33,748 nucleotides of DNA from Prevotella sp. (GCA_017474515.1 JAFVHN010000008.1:1-33748); one strand, 5' to 3'; numbered from the stretch's first letter, positions 8,613 through 17,312 are shown. Made by a program: numbers and translations. The notes: generated from the letters alone by a model not told the origin.

Positions 8613-9797
8613 CTATTCAACGTAAAGCACGAGGCCCTTGAGATATTCGCCCTCGGGATGATAAATGTTGACGGGATGGTCGGCCGGCTGGTGCAACTGG
8701 TGCAAAATGCGCACCTTACGCCCAGCCAGGGCCGCCGCTGTGAACACGGCATTTCGGAAATGGTCTTTTGTCACCACCTGCGAGCAGCTGAAGGTGAACA
8801 GAATGCCGTTGGGGGCTATTTGCTCGAAGGCTTTCTGATTAAGCCGAGTATATCCTTTCAATGCGTTGTGAAGGGCGGCACGGTGCTTGGCAAAAGCCGG
8901 CGGGTCGAGGATGACAAGGTTGTACTGGCGGGTGGAATTGTCGAGGAACTTGAACGCATCGTCGCAAAAAGCCTGGTGGCGGGCGTCGCCGGGGAAATTC
9001 AGCTCTACGTTGGCGTCGGTCAGCTTGATGGCCTTCTCGCTACTGTCAACGGAATGTACCAGCAGGGCTTGTCCGCGCATGGCATAGACCGAGAATCCGC
9101 CCGTATAGCAAAACATATTGAGCACGTTGCGGTTACGGGCATATTGTTCAAGCAATTTGCGGTTTTCGCGCTGGTCGATGAAGAAGCCCGTTTTTTGTCC
9201 TTTCAGCCAGTCGATGTGAAAGCTGAGGCCGTTTTCCACGGCAATGTCGTCGCCGCTCTTGCCATAGAGGAACCCGCTTTCGTTGTCGAGCTGCGCCTTA
9301 TAAGGCAAGGTGGTTTCGCTCTTGTAGTAGATGTTCTCGATGCGCCCTTCCATCACCGTTGCCAGTTGTCGGGCAATGTCGTTGCGCGACAGGTGCATGC
9401 CCACGCTGTGGGCCTGCATGACGGCCGTTGAACCATAGCAGTCGATGACCAGGCCCGGCAGGTTGTCGCCCTCGCCATGCACTAGTCGGAAGGTGTTGTT
9501 GTGGCTGGTGTCAAGGAGCCCTGCCGTGCGCCTCACCTCAAGGGCGGCAGTTAGTCGCGAATGCCAAAACTGGTCGTCGATGTCAATGTCGCGGAACGAC
9601 AGCACACGCACGGCAATAGACCCCACCTGGAAATGCCCTACGGCGATGAATTGACGGTCGTGAGTGAACACTTTCACGATGTCGCCGTCGGCCACATCGT
9701 CGTCCATCCGCTCCAACGCGCCGGAGAACACCCACGGATGGAAGCGGCGCAAACTGTCTTCCTTACCTTTCTTCAGGTAAACTGTCTTGTATTTCAT
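8613..9797 (-). CDS. rlmI: RlmI-like 23S rRNA (cytosine-5) methyltransferase
   Basis: An S-adenosylmethionine-dependent RNA methyltransferase of the RlmI/COG1092 family. The N-terminal PUA-like domain (1-75) contains RRFHPWVFSGAL. The Rossmann methyltransferase domain follows: motif I NMFCYTGGFS (227-236), motif IV DPPAFAK (298-304), and the putative catalytic cysteine C338 in SCSQ. The E. coli homologue makes m5C1962 of 23S rRNA; that exact site is inferred from the family. The gene overlaps the 3' end of the upstream exonuclease gene by 35 nt and is followed by tilS, so the three are probably co-transcribed as an RNA-modification and processing unit. Confidence 0.87.
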   Translation of the reverse strand: MKYKTVYLKKGKEDSLRRFHPWVFSGALERMDDDVADGDIVKVFTHDRQFIAVGHFQVGSIAVRVLSFRDIDIDDQFWHSRLTAALEVRRTAGLLDTSHNNTFRLVHGEGDNLPGLVIDCYGSTAVMQAHSVGMHLSRNDIARQLATVMEGRIENIYYKSETTLPYKAQLDNESGFLYGKSGDDIAVENGLSFHIDWLKGQKTGFFIDQRENRKLLEQYARNRNVLNMFCYTGGFSVYAMRGQALLVHSVDSSEKAIKLTDANVELNFPGDARHQAFCDDAFKFLDNSTRQYNLVILDPPAFAKHRAALHNALKGYTRLNQKAFEQIAPNGILFTFSCSQVVTKDHFRNAVFTAAALAGRKVRILHQLHQPADHPVNIYHPEGEYLKGLVLYVE

Positions 9798-10422
9798 AAG
9801 TATTATTATCTATAAGTTCATAGTCGCCAGATGCTTTCAGCCTCATCAACTCATCATATATCTTTATGCACGCCCACGCATCGGTGGCGGCATAGAGTTT
9901 CTGCTTGTCGGTGAGTACTTGGTTCTCCCAGTTGGAAAGTTGTTCTTTCTTGGTGATTTTCTGCCCGAAGAGGTTGGCGAAAATCTTCTGAAGGCTCAGG
10001 TCCTCGATGCCGATTTCGCCCACATGTTCCTGCAAATCGATGAACAGGCCTGGGGTGAAATCGCAACGTTTCTTCAGCGAAAGTACGTCGTCGTGCCACG
10101 ACAGCCCTATCTTGGGAACGGTGGTGTCCTCAAGAAAACGGATGATGTCGGGGGTCATCCCGATAAAATTGAGGCGGAAAAGGAAACATACCTCGCGCGA
10201 AGACACCTGCAACAACGACACGGTATGCTGATACCCCTTCTTGAACGACGGGCGCGTCTCGGTGTCAACGCCCAGGATGCCTTGCGAAAGGAGATAGTTG
10301 ACGGCAAGACGGGTTTCGCCAGGTGAAAAAACAGTGACAATACGCCCCGGGAAAGACACCACAGGGAGCGTGCTGATGAGCTTCTTGTCGTATTGTTTAT
10401 AGATGATTTTTGTCATTGACAT
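9763..10422 (-). CDS. DEDDy-type 3'-5' exonuclease domain protein
   Basis: A single-domain exonuclease of the RNase D/WRN exonuclease superfamily. The motifs are DTE in GVDTETRPSF (Exo I), WHDD in GLSWHDDVLSL (Exo II) and YAATDA (Exo III with the Tyr of the DEDDy class). There is no HRDC domain, unlike full RNase D. The open frame extends to 10437, but the visible -7 box covers 10434-10442, so that start would lie upstream of transcription. I place the start at 10422 (Met-Ser-Met), with 10416 equally possible. Either leaves a leader of only about 8-14 nt. It is the first gene of the operon with rlmI and tilS. Confidence 0.85.
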   Translation of the reverse strand: MSMTKIIYKQYDKKLISTLPVVSFPGRIVTVFSPGETRLAVNYLLSQGILGVDTETRPSFKKGYQHTVSLLQVSSREVCFLFRLNFIGMTPDIIRFLEDTTVPKIGLSWHDDVLSLKKRCDFTPGLFIDLQEHVGEIGIEDLSLQKIFANLFGQKITKKEQLSNWENQVLTDKQKLYAATDAWACIKIYDELMRLKASGDYELIDNNTYEIQDSLPEER

Positions 10423-10485
10423 GTTTTGAAAGTGCAAAATTATAAAAAAAATACGATTTTATGGGCAGAATATGACAAAAATCAT
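10403..10485. repeat. 14-bp inverted repeat across the exonuclease/ftsK divergent promoters
   Basis: ATGATTTTTGTCAT at 10403-10416 and its exact reverse complement ATGACAAAAATCAT at 10472-10485 are separated by 55 nt. The left arm covers the first codons of the exonuclease; the right arm lies immediately upstream of the ftsK -7 box. The arms explain why both open frames appear to start Met-Thr-Lys-Ile-Ile. Confidence 0.6.
10434..10442 (-). promoter_or_regulatory. -7 box of the exonuclease-rlmI-tilS operon
   Basis: On the minus strand TAATTTTGC matches TAnnTTTG and implies a start of transcription near 10430. No convincing -33 box is seen. Confidence 0.55.
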
Positions 10486-10486
10486 T

Positions 10487-10495
10487 TACTTTTGC
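10487..10495 (+). promoter_or_regulatory. -7 box of ftsK
   Basis: TACTTTTGC matches TAnnTTTG and implies a transcription start near 10498, with a 22-nt leader to the chosen ATG at 10520. It lies inside the longest open frame, which therefore cannot all be translated from this promoter. Confidence 0.65.
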
Positions 10496-10519
10496 AGATT
10501 ATTAGCAATTAAAGAGAAA

Positions 10520-12967
10520 ATGGCAAAGAAAAAACGTAAGGAAAAAACGGCATCGTTCACAGAGGCGATTGGCATAAAAAATATATTTCAGAATGACTTT
10601 TTCAACTTCATCTTCGGGTTTGTGCTCATTCTACTGGCCATCTACATGGCCATTGCTTTCGTGTCGTATCTGTTCACGGGGCAGGCAGACCAGAGCTTTG
10701 TGCTCGACATGAAACCGGGCGACTGGCTGAACACCCAGAAAGAATTTCAAAATTCATGCGGTTCCATGGGCGCGCTGCTCTCGCATTTCTTCATCTGCGA
10801 GTGCTTCGGACTGCCGGCTTTTGTCATTCCCGTGCTCATCGGACTGGTGGGGCTGCGCATGATGCACGTTTACAATGGCATCAACCTGCTGAAATGGTTC
10901 ATGGGACTTGTCATCCTGATGCTGTGGTGCTCGGTGACATTCGCCAAATTCCTCACACCCATCATGGGCGACCAAGTCTATAACCCCGGCGGCGATCATG
11001 GAAAGATGTGCTGCCAGTTCCTCGAAAATGTCATCGGCGCACCGGGACTGACCGCCATTCTTGCACTGGTGGCCATCCTGTTTCTCACCTACATCAGCAA
11101 CGAAACCATCAATGTGGTGAGAAAGATGCTCAACCCCATCGGATATATCAACAGGAAAGTGAAATTCGTCATTACAAACGAGCAGAAAAAAGACGAAAAA
11201 ACGCCGGAGGTGCCCACTCCCGAACAAGAAGAACCCAAAGAGCCCGTCATCACCATGGAAGTTGAGGAACAAGAGGTGAAAGAACATGAACCCGACCTGG
11301 TAATGAACGTGGAAGATGCTCAAAACCAGGCAAAAGAGGCCAAAGGAAAGAGACCCATTGAGATTGAGGTGACCGCAGGAAAAGGCGACGAAAAGGCCAA
11401 CGGGAAAACCATGATCGACGACAGCAAGGATTCCCTTCAACCCATCAATCCGAAGGAGCCCTGGACAAAATACCAATATCCCACCATCGACTTGCTGAAG
11501 AAATACGACACCAGTGAGAAACCCACCATCGACAAGGAGGAGCAACAGGCCAACATGAACCGCATCCTGAAGGTGCTCAACGACTTCGGCGTGCAGATAC
11601 GGTCCATCCATGCCACGGTTGGACCGACCATCACTCTTTATGAAATCACACCGGCAGAGGGCGTGCGCATCTCAAGAATCAAAAATCTTGAGGACGACAT
11701 CGCCTTAAGCCTCTCGGCACTGGGCATACGTATCATTGCGCCCATTCCAGGAAAGGGAACCATCGGTATTGAGGTGCCCAATGCTAATCCGCAAATCGTG
11801 TCCATGGAAACCGTCATCAACTCAAAACGGTTCAAGGAAACAAACATGGACCTGCCCCTGGCGCTCGGAAAGACCATCACCAACGAGGTGTTCATGGTTG
11901 ACCTGGCAAAGATTCCGCACCTTCTGGTGGCAGGTGCCACCGGTCAGGGAAAATCGGTGGGACTGAATGCCATCATCACATCTTTGCTCTACAAAAAGCA
12001 CCCCAACGAACTGAAATTCGTGCTCATCGACCCGAAGAAGGTTGAGTTTTCGGTCTATACGCCCATTGTCAACCATTTCATGGCGCAAATCCCCACTCTC
12101 GACGAGAACGAGGAAGCCATCATCACCGACGTGACAAAGGTTATCAAGACGCTCAACTCGCTCTGCAAACTAATGGACCACCGCTACGACCTGCTGAAAG
12201 CCGCCGGCGCGCGTACCGTAAAAGAATATAACAAGAAATTCCTGGACCGCAAGCTGAGACTAAGCGACGGGCACGACTTCATGCCCTACATTGTGGTCAT
12301 CATCGATGAATTCGGCGATTTGATCCTGACGGCAGGAAAAGAAATTGAACTGCCCATCGCCCGTATTGCACAGCTGGCCCGCGCCGTGGGCATCCACATG
12401 GTGATTGCCACTCAACGTCCTACAACAAAAATCATCACCGGAAACATCAAAGCCAATTTCCCGGGACGCATTGCCTTCAAGACCAGTGCCCGCATTGACT
12501 CCATGACCATTCTCGACCGTACCGGTGCCAACCAGCTGGTGGGACGCGGCGACATGCTCTACCTGAACGGGGGCGAACCCGTCAGGGTGCAGTGCGCCTT
12601 CGTTGACACGCCTGAAGTGGAGAAAATCAACGATTTCATCGAGAATCAGCCCGGTCCATTAGAACCTATGGAGCTGCCCGAACCCACAACTGACGAGGAA
12701 GATGGCGGAGGAGCAGCAGCCATCGACATGCACAACATTGATGCACTCTTCGAGGAGGCAGCCCGCCTTATCGTCACTACTCAGCAAGGTTCCACCAGCA
12801 TGATACAACGAAAGTTCGGCATTGGCTACAACAGGGCCGGACGACTGATGGACTCGCTCGAAAAAGCTGGTATCGTAGGCCAGGCAATGGGAAGCAAGCC
12901 CAGGGACGTGCTCATTGCCGACCCCATGAGCCTTGAAAGCAAGTTGGCAAGCATAAGGGGCAAATAG
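10520..12967 (+). CDS. ftsK: DNA translocase FtsK
   Basis: A septum-anchored DNA pump that clears chromosome termini and promotes dimer resolution at dif. The N-terminus carries four predicted membrane helices within about residues 30-195. A charged, Glu/Lys-rich linker follows (about 215-320). The RecA-like motor has Walker A GATGQGKS (472-479) and Walker B VVIIDEFGD (D596-E597). The C-terminal gamma winged helix (about 735-815) contains QRKFGIGYNRAGRLMD, which in the family reads the KOPS signal. The protein is 815 residues from the ATG at 10520; the upstream frame to 10472 is rejected because the -7 box lies inside it. The linker is short compared with E. coli FtsK. The ftsK-lolA order is conserved widely. 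Confidence 0.95.
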   Translation: MAKKKRKEKTASFTEAIGIKNIFQNDFFNFIFGFVLILLAIYMAIAFVSYLFTGQADQSFVLDMKPGDWLNTQKEFQNSCGSMGALLSHFFICECFGLPAFVIPVLIGLVGLRMMHVYNGINLLKWFMGLVILMLWCSVTFAKFLTPIMGDQVYNPGGDHGKMCCQFLENVIGAPGLTAILALVAILFLTYISNETINVVRKMLNPIGYINRKVKFVITNEQKKDEKTPEVPTPEQEEPKEPVITMEVEEQEVKEHEPDLVMNVEDAQNQAKEAKGKRPIEIEVTAGKGDEKANGKTMIDDSKDSLQPINPKEPWTKYQYPTIDLLKKYDTSEKPTIDKEEQQANMNRILKVLNDFGVQIRSIHATVGPTITLYEITPAEGVRISRIKNLEDDIALSLSALGIRIIAPIPGKGTIGIEVPNANPQIVSMETVINSKRFKETNMDLPLALGKTITNEVFMVDLAKIPHLLVAGATGQGKSVGLNAIITSLLYKKHPNELKFVLIDPKKVEFSVYTPIVNHFMAQIPTLDENEEAIITDVTKVIKTLNSLCKLMDHRYDLLKAAGARTVKEYNKKFLDRKLRLSDGHDFMPYIVVIIDEFGDLILTAGKEIELPIARIAQLARAVGIHMVIATQRPTTKIITGNIKANFPGRIAFKTSARIDSMTILDRTGANQLVGRGDMLYLNGGEPVRVQCAFVDTPEVEKINDFIENQPGPLEPMELPEPTTDEEDGGGAAAIDMHNIDALFEEAARLIVTTQQGSTSMIQRKFGIGYNRAGRLMDSLEKAGIVGQAMGSKPRDVLIADPMSLESKLASIRGK

Positions 12968-13105
12968 CGGCCATAACACTGCAAATCGCTTGATTTATTA
13001 ACAAATGACCACCAACGACAACACTTGTTAAGCATCCTGCCGTTAAACCAAAAACGCCGAGGGGCATCAAAATAAGCAGAATGTATCATTAAAACCATTA
13101 AGAAA

Positions 13106-13714
13106 ATGAAGAAAATAATGTTTTTCACGATAGCCATGCTACTGGTTGTGGCAGGCACGAAGGCTCAGACCAATGCACAAAAGGCCCGCACCATCCTCGA
13201 CAAGGCCGCCGCGGTGGTAAGCAACAAAGACGGCGCACAGGCCAACTACACTATGAGCGGGAAATTGGGGAGTGCATCGGGAAAGATTTTGGTAAAGGGG
13301 AACATGTTCTGTGCAGAATCCCAACAATTCATCATCTGGTACGACGGAAAAACACAATGGACCTATAACAAACAGGCCGAAGAAGTGAACGTGAGCACTC
13401 CCAACAGCGCCCAGCAACAGACGATGAATCCGTACAATTTCATACATATATATAAAAATGGTTATAAACTGAGCCACACGGCCACCGCCGGCGGAAACGT
13501 TGTAAGGCTTGTTGCCAGCGATGCCAAAAAGAGCATCAAGGAAATGAAAATAACCGTCAGCAAGCAATATGTTCCCACGAAAGTGGAAATGCGCACCGAC
13601 AAGGGCTGGTCAACTATCACGCTGTCGCAATTCAAGAGCCGCAAGCTGGCCGACAGCACCTTTAAATTCAGTTCCAAAGATTATCCGAACGCAGAAGTGA
13701 TCGATTTAAGATAA
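13106..13714 (+). CDS. lolA: LolA-like outer-membrane lipoprotein carrier
   Basis: A 202-residue periplasmic protein with a signal peptide (1-20, ending TKAQ). It has the LolA/LolB-like layout: an N-terminal helix with ARTILDKAAAVV, then a half-barrel of beta strands with WYDGKTQWTYN (about 76-86), and a C-terminal FKSRKLADSTFKFSSKDYPNAEVIDLR-type end, broken here into FKSRKLADSTFKF and DYPNAEVIDLR. In the family it shuttles lipoproteins from LolCDE to the outer membrane. Its position after ftsK, as in E. coli, supports the call. No -7 box is visible in the 138-nt gap after ftsK, so read-through is possible. The next gene starts 9 nt after its stop. Confidence 0.83.
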   Translation: MKKIMFFTIAMLLVVAGTKAQTNAQKARTILDKAAAVVSNKDGAQANYTMSGKLGSASGKILVKGNMFCAESQQFIIWYDGKTQWTYNKQAEEVNVSTPNSAQQQTMNPYNFIHIYKNGYKLSHTATAGGNVVRLVASDAKKSIKEMKITVSKQYVPTKVEMRTDKGWSTITLSQFKSRKLADSTFKFSSKDYPNAEVIDLR

Positions 13715-13723
13715 GAAACTAAT

Positions 13724-15226
13724 ATGAACCGCATTGAAATTTTCAAAACACTCCGCCGCCACATCAAACTCAGTGAGAAGCGGAGTGCTGTTTATGAACA
13801 AAACAAGACCTCGAAAATCATTATTTACGTCCTGGCGGGCTTCATGATTTTGTACATGATATTCCTTGCCGTGATGTTTGCATTCATCGCCAACACGTCA
13901 AGGACCTCCACTCCCGCAGAATTCTTTTTCGGCCTTCTGCCTTTCATTCTTGTCATCGACTTCCTATTTCGTTTTATGGGGCAGCGCACGCCTGCACAGC
14001 TTTTCAAGCCTTACCAGTTGCTCCCCCTTCCCCGTTACGCCTGCGTAGAGACGTTTATCCTTTCGAGCATCGTTTCTGAAAACAATCTCGTTTGGCTTGC
14101 GGTGACCATTCCCTACGCTTTTCTCACCCTGTTTTTCAGTAGCGGTTTCTTTGCCACCCTCGGTTTCATCATTGTTTTCCAGCTTATTATAATCCTTAAC
14201 AGCCAGAACTATATGTTGTGGCGCACGCTCATCACCCGCAGCGCCCTGTCATGGATTGGTCCCGTGCTGATTTACGGCGCCTTGTTCCTGCCGTGGGTGA
14301 TAAAGGATTTCGACACGATGTTCGACGCTTTCGGAGCCATTGGTGAGGCTGCCGTCAACTGGAGTCCCCTTGTCTTCATCGGCATCTTTGCACTTTTGGC
14401 CGTCTATTTCTTCATCAACCGGAAATTGCAATACAAATTCACATGGCAAGAAAGCAACGAGTCGGAGTCGGGCAAACAATTAAATAAGGTATGGCAATTT
14501 GGACAGCTAGACCGCTTCGGAATCATCGGTGAATATATCAAGCTTGAAATAAAGAGCATCATCCGCAACAAGAACATGCGGTATCCTTTCATCTATTCCA
14601 CCGTGTTCACGGTTTTCCTCAGCGTCATCATTTCCTACACTGACATTTATGACGGTGCCTTCGTTTCCAAGTTCTTCATCGTCTATGTGTTCATCATCAA
14701 CGGCGGCATGCTGCTTATCAAGATAATGGGTGCCGAGGGCAACTACATCGATGCGCTGATGGTGCATAAGGAGAACATCCTCAACCTGATGAAGGGCAAG
14801 TATTTCTTCTATTGCGCCCTCCTGCTTGTTCCTTTCGTCATCATGATTCCAACCATTTTCATGGGCAAATACACGCTTCTCATGCTCATTTCACTGGCAG
14901 CGTTCACCGCCGGACCGGTGTTCTTCATGTTCATGCAAATGGCCGTTTGGAACAAGCAGACCATTCCCCTGAACTCCAAGCTGGTGGCGAAGGGCAATGT
15001 GGAAACCAACTGGTTTGCCGTCATTGCCGAGATGCTGGCAATGTTTGCGCCCGTCATCATCATCAGCGTGCTGAGCGTCTTCTTTAGCGAAACCACCACT
15101 TTCATCATTCTCCTTCTCATTGGCCTTGCTTTCATCTGCCTGAACCATGTATGGATGAAAAACATCTACAACCGGTTCATGAAGCGCAGATACGAGAACA
15201 TGGAGAGCTTCAGGGCGACAAGATAA
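13724..15226 (+). CDS. Polytopic membrane protein, DUF5687-like, ABC permease-like
   Basis: A 500-residue integral membrane protein with roughly ten to twelve hydrophobic helices (for example about 30-57, 67-84, 108-175, 180-196, 207-225, 285-305, 315-332, 358-405, 420-485). The charged N-terminus and the whole layout resemble DUF5687 proteins of Bacteroidota, which are usually paired with an ABC ATPase and thought to be export permeases. No ATPase gene is adjacent; lolA lies 9 nt upstream and a tRNA gene downstream. Its transport role is therefore inference. It is most likely co-transcribed with lolA. I cannot name a substrate. Confidence 0.65.
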   Translation: MNRIEIFKTLRRHIKLSEKRSAVYEQNKTSKIIIYVLAGFMILYMIFLAVMFAFIANTSRTSTPAEFFFGLLPFILVIDFLFRFMGQRTPAQLFKPYQLLPLPRYACVETFILSSIVSENNLVWLAVTIPYAFLTLFFSSGFFATLGFIIVFQLIIILNSQNYMLWRTLITRSALSWIGPVLIYGALFLPWVIKDFDTMFDAFGAIGEAAVNWSPLVFIGIFALLAVYFFINRKLQYKFTWQESNESESGKQLNKVWQFGQLDRFGIIGEYIKLEIKSIIRNKNMRYPFIYSTVFTVFLSVIISYTDIYDGAFVSKFFIVYVFIINGGMLLIKIMGAEGNYIDALMVHKENILNLMKGKYFFYCALLLVPFVIMIPTIFMGKYTLLMLISLAAFTAGPVFFMFMQMAVWNKQTIPLNSKLVAKGNVETNWFAVIAEMLAMFAPVIIISVLSVFFSETTTFIILLLIGLAFICLNHVWMKNIYNRFMKRRYENMESFRATR

Positions 15227-15308
15227 CCCTCTTTGGCTTGACAAATATCAAAATACAAGCCCCGAAAAGGCATAATAACGCTTTTTCAAGAAAAAAAAGA
15301 AGGAAATA

Positions 15309-15341
15309 TTTGGTGGATAAAAGAAAAGTTTCTACCTTTGC
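15309..15341 (+). promoter_or_regulatory. tRNA-Lys promoter
   Basis: TTTG (15309-15312), exactly 20 nt, then TACCTTTGC (15333-15341): a full Bacteroidota promoter about 35 nt upstream of the mature tRNA end. Confidence 0.75.
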
Positions 15342-15382
15342 AGTCGCAATTACGAAAACAGGTTGATTGCACCAACAAGGAT

Positions 15383-15455
15383 GCGCTTGTAGCTCAGTTG
15401 GTAGAGCACCTGACTCTTAATCAGGGTGTCCAGGGTTCGAGCCCCTGCAGGCGTA
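15383..15455 (+). tRNA. tRNA-Lys(CTT)
   Basis: A 73-nt cloverleaf. The acceptor GCGCTTG (15383-15389) pairs with CAGGCGT (15448-15454), with G-U at 1-72. The D arm is GCTCAGTTGGTAGAGC. The anticodon arm CCTGA-CTCTTAA-TCAGG carries anticodon CTT (Lys, codon AAG). The T arm is CAGGG-TTCGAGC-CCCTG and the discriminator is A. The 3' CCA is not encoded, since the next bases are CAAA. A strong terminator follows directly. Confidence 0.95.
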
Positions 15456-15456
15456 C

Positions 15457-15488
15457 AAAAAAGAACTGACCGCGGTCAGTTCTTTTTT
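15457..15488 (+). terminator. Terminator of tRNA-Lys
   Basis: A perfect 20-nt palindrome GAACTGACCGCGGTCAGTTC (15463-15482) is flanked by A6 and T8 tracts, so the whole forms one long hairpin followed by U's. It starts 2 nt after the tRNA. Confidence 0.85.
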
Positions 15489-15775
15489 TTGTGCCCATCG
15501 AATACAGCCAGGGGGGTGCCGCGGATTTTTTGAAACTGCCATGCCCGAAACATGTTAACACGGCAACATCGCCGAAATTCTTCCCCACCCGTCTTTTCCA
15601 AATTCCATGTAAGAGCATTGCAATTATTAAAACCAAAGAGAAATGCCATTATTGGAATACTCCAAAGTCCTCAGATTGCGTATAATGGGAAGGCTGAACG
15701 GATATGCGTCGGATGCAGAGGGGACATGTTCATTCCGTATGGCTCTCAGGAAGATGTTCTGACCGTCTATTTTCA
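15489..15775. other. Gene-free interval after tRNA-Lys
   Basis: 287 nt without a supportable gene. Short open frames cross it on both strands, but none has a promoter or recognisable product, and one of them reads through the tRNA. No repeat or hairpin beyond the tRNA terminator was seen. Confidence 0.5.
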
Positions 15776-16267
15776 TTACAATAATACTCTTGCAATCCAA
15801 GCGCAGGCCTCTGCGTCGGCAAGAGCATGGTGATGGTTTTTCAGCAGATAGCCACACTCGGCAGCCACGGTGTGCAGCTGATGGTTGGGCAGATAGCGTA
15901 AAGCCCGGCGCGAGGCGGCGAGCGTGTCGTAGAACTCGTAGTCGGGATAATCCATTTGATAGACTCGGAAGACGGCTTTCAGACAGCCCTCGTCGAAAGG
16001 CTTGTTGTGGGCGACGAGCGGCAGGCCTTCAATCAGAGGCTCAATCTTTGCCCATACTTTGGGGAACACCGGGGCATCGTCGGTATCTTGGTGACAAAGG
16101 CCATGCACCTGAGAGCACCAATAGTTATAATAGTTCGGCTCGGGCTGGATGAGGGAGTAGAACGTATCTACAATCTCCCCATCACGCACAATAACAAGTC
16201 CTACGGAACAGACGCTGCTTCGCTCATTGTTGGCCGTTTCAAAATCTATGGCTGCAAAATCTCGCAT
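15776..16267 (-). CDS. DnaQ-like DEDDh 3'-5' exonuclease
   Basis: A 163-residue stand-alone exonuclease of the DNA polymerase III epsilon superfamily. D8 and E10 in AAIDFETAN form Exo I, D92 in AHNKPFDEGCL forms Exo II, and HHALADAEA with H146 and D151 forms Exo III of the DEDDh class. No BRCT or polymerase-binding extension is seen, so it is more likely a repair or RNA-trimming enzyme than the replicative proofreader; that assignment is inference. It lies 53 nt downstream of the LysR regulator on the same strand without a visible promoter, so co-transcription is plausible. Confidence 0.87.
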   Translation of the reverse strand: MRDFAAIDFETANNERSSVCSVGLVIVRDGEIVDTFYSLIQPEPNYYNYWCSQVHGLCHQDTDDAPVFPKVWAKIEPLIEGLPLVAHNKPFDEGCLKAVFRVYQMDYPDYEFYDTLAASRRALRYLPNHQLHTVAAECGYLLKNHHHALADAEACAWIARVLL

Positions 16268-16320
16268 TTATTCTCCTTTAAATCGGTGATATTTGTAATT
16301 CGTGAGTTCAGGAGTTCAAA

Positions 16321-17232
16321 CTATTGGTCGGCGAGCGAGCACCGCTGCATGGCATGGCTTTCGCCGAGCATTTTCATAAATTCCTTGGTGGCATTTTTCT
16401 CATAAACGTTTTTCAGTACATGTATGCCGCCTTGCATGCCGTTCTCGGGCGTGTCGGTGTCGGTGATGGGAATGGCCCGCAGCCCCGGCTCACTGATGAC
16501 CGTGCTTTCACTGAGTATGGTGACATAGTTCGACTCGCGCACCAGCTTGAACAAGAGGAAAACGGTATTCATTTCCACCTTTATCTTATATTGGTAGGCA
16601 GTGCCGCTTATGCTCCGCTCAAAAGCGTTGCGGGCCTGGGTGCCTTTCCTCAGCACGGCCAGGTCATAGCGTTGCAGTTCGTCGAGGGTAATGCTCTTCC
16701 GTGACGCCAATGGGTGGTGCTCGTTCACAATGGCCGCCAGGCGATGATGAAAGAGCACGTGGCTCTCGATGCGCGGGTCGGCACGCAGGGGTTTGAAAGC
16801 CAACACGAAATCGAGCTCATGGCGCAGTAATTGTTCCATGAGTTCCGACATGGTGGATTGTGTAACATTCATCTTGATGTGGGGATAGCGTCGAAGGAAC
16901 GCAGTAAGCGTTTCGGAAATGATGCTGACGAAAGAAAACGTCACGCCGATGTTCAGTTCGCCGGTGGCAAGGTTTTTCAGCTCGTCCATCCTTATCTTGC
17001 AGTTGTCGGCGGCTCGTATGGCTTCGCGTGCCAGTGGCAGGAGCATGTGGCCGGCCTCGGTAAGCGTCACTTCATGGCTGTTCCTGAGGAAAAGGGGCTG
17101 GTCGAGTTCATGCTCCATCTGAAGAATTTGTTGCGACAACGTGCTCTGGGTGATGAACAGTTCCTTTGCGGCCATCGAGAAATTGAGCGTTTCGGCCACT
17201 TTCATGAAGTATTTCAACTGACGTAGTTCCAT
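16321..17232 (-). CDS. LysR-family transcriptional regulator
   Basis: 303 residues. The N-terminal winged helix-turn-helix (1-60) contains LNFSMAAKELFITQSTLSQQI, the LysR signature. The linker helix and a periplasmic-binding-like effector domain (about 90-295) follow. It has only two cysteines, one in the linker (ADNCK) and one near the C-terminus, and lacks the paired redox cysteines of OxyR, so I do not call it OxyR. The start at 17232 (MELRQLKYF) is preferred over the longer frame to 17316, because the -7 box at 17313-17321 would leave that ATG untranscribed. It is divergent from a 35-residue miniprotein gene. Three dyads lie between the two promoters, so it probably controls that gene and itself. 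Confidence 0.88.
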   Translation of the reverse strand: MELRQLKYFMKVAETLNFSMAAKELFITQSTLSQQILQMEHELDQPLFLRNSHEVTLTEAGHMLLPLAREAIRAADNCKIRMDELKNLATGELNIGVTFSFVSIISETLTAFLRRYPHIKMNVTQSTMSELMEQLLRHELDFVLAFKPLRADPRIESHVLFHHRLAAIVNEHHPLASRKSITLDELQRYDLAVLRKGTQARNAFERSISGTAYQYKIKVEMNTVFLLFKLVRESNYVTILSESTVISEPGLRAIPITDTDTPENGMQGGIHVLKNVYEKNATKEFMKMLGESHAMQRCSLADQ

Positions 17233-17312
17233 AAAACTTGTATTATAAATGGTTGTCCCTACCCTTTCGGGCCATGCTTTCGGGCTTTTGGGCACGGGGT
17301 TGATTAACGACT

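Noticed and set aside
10472-10519. Upstream 16 codons of the ftsK frame
   Set aside because: The -7 box TACTTTTGC lies inside them, so they are not transcribed from this promoter.
10754-11611. 285-codon minus-strand frame opposite ftsK
   Set aside because: Composition is dominated by reverse translation of acidic/Lys codons of the FtsK linker; no independent support.
15421-15636. 71-codon minus-strand frame ending LQGLEPWTP
   Set aside because: It reads the reverse complement of the tRNA-Lys 3' half and its terminator; this peptide end is a well-known artefact of antisense tRNA translation.
15552-15833. 93-codon plus-strand frame after tRNA-Lys
   Set aside because: Overlaps the 3' end of the exonuclease gene and has no promoter or recognisable motif.
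16321-17232. Calling the LysR protein OxyR
   Set aside because: The paired redox cysteines of OxyR are absent and no catalase, dps or ahp gene is adjacent.
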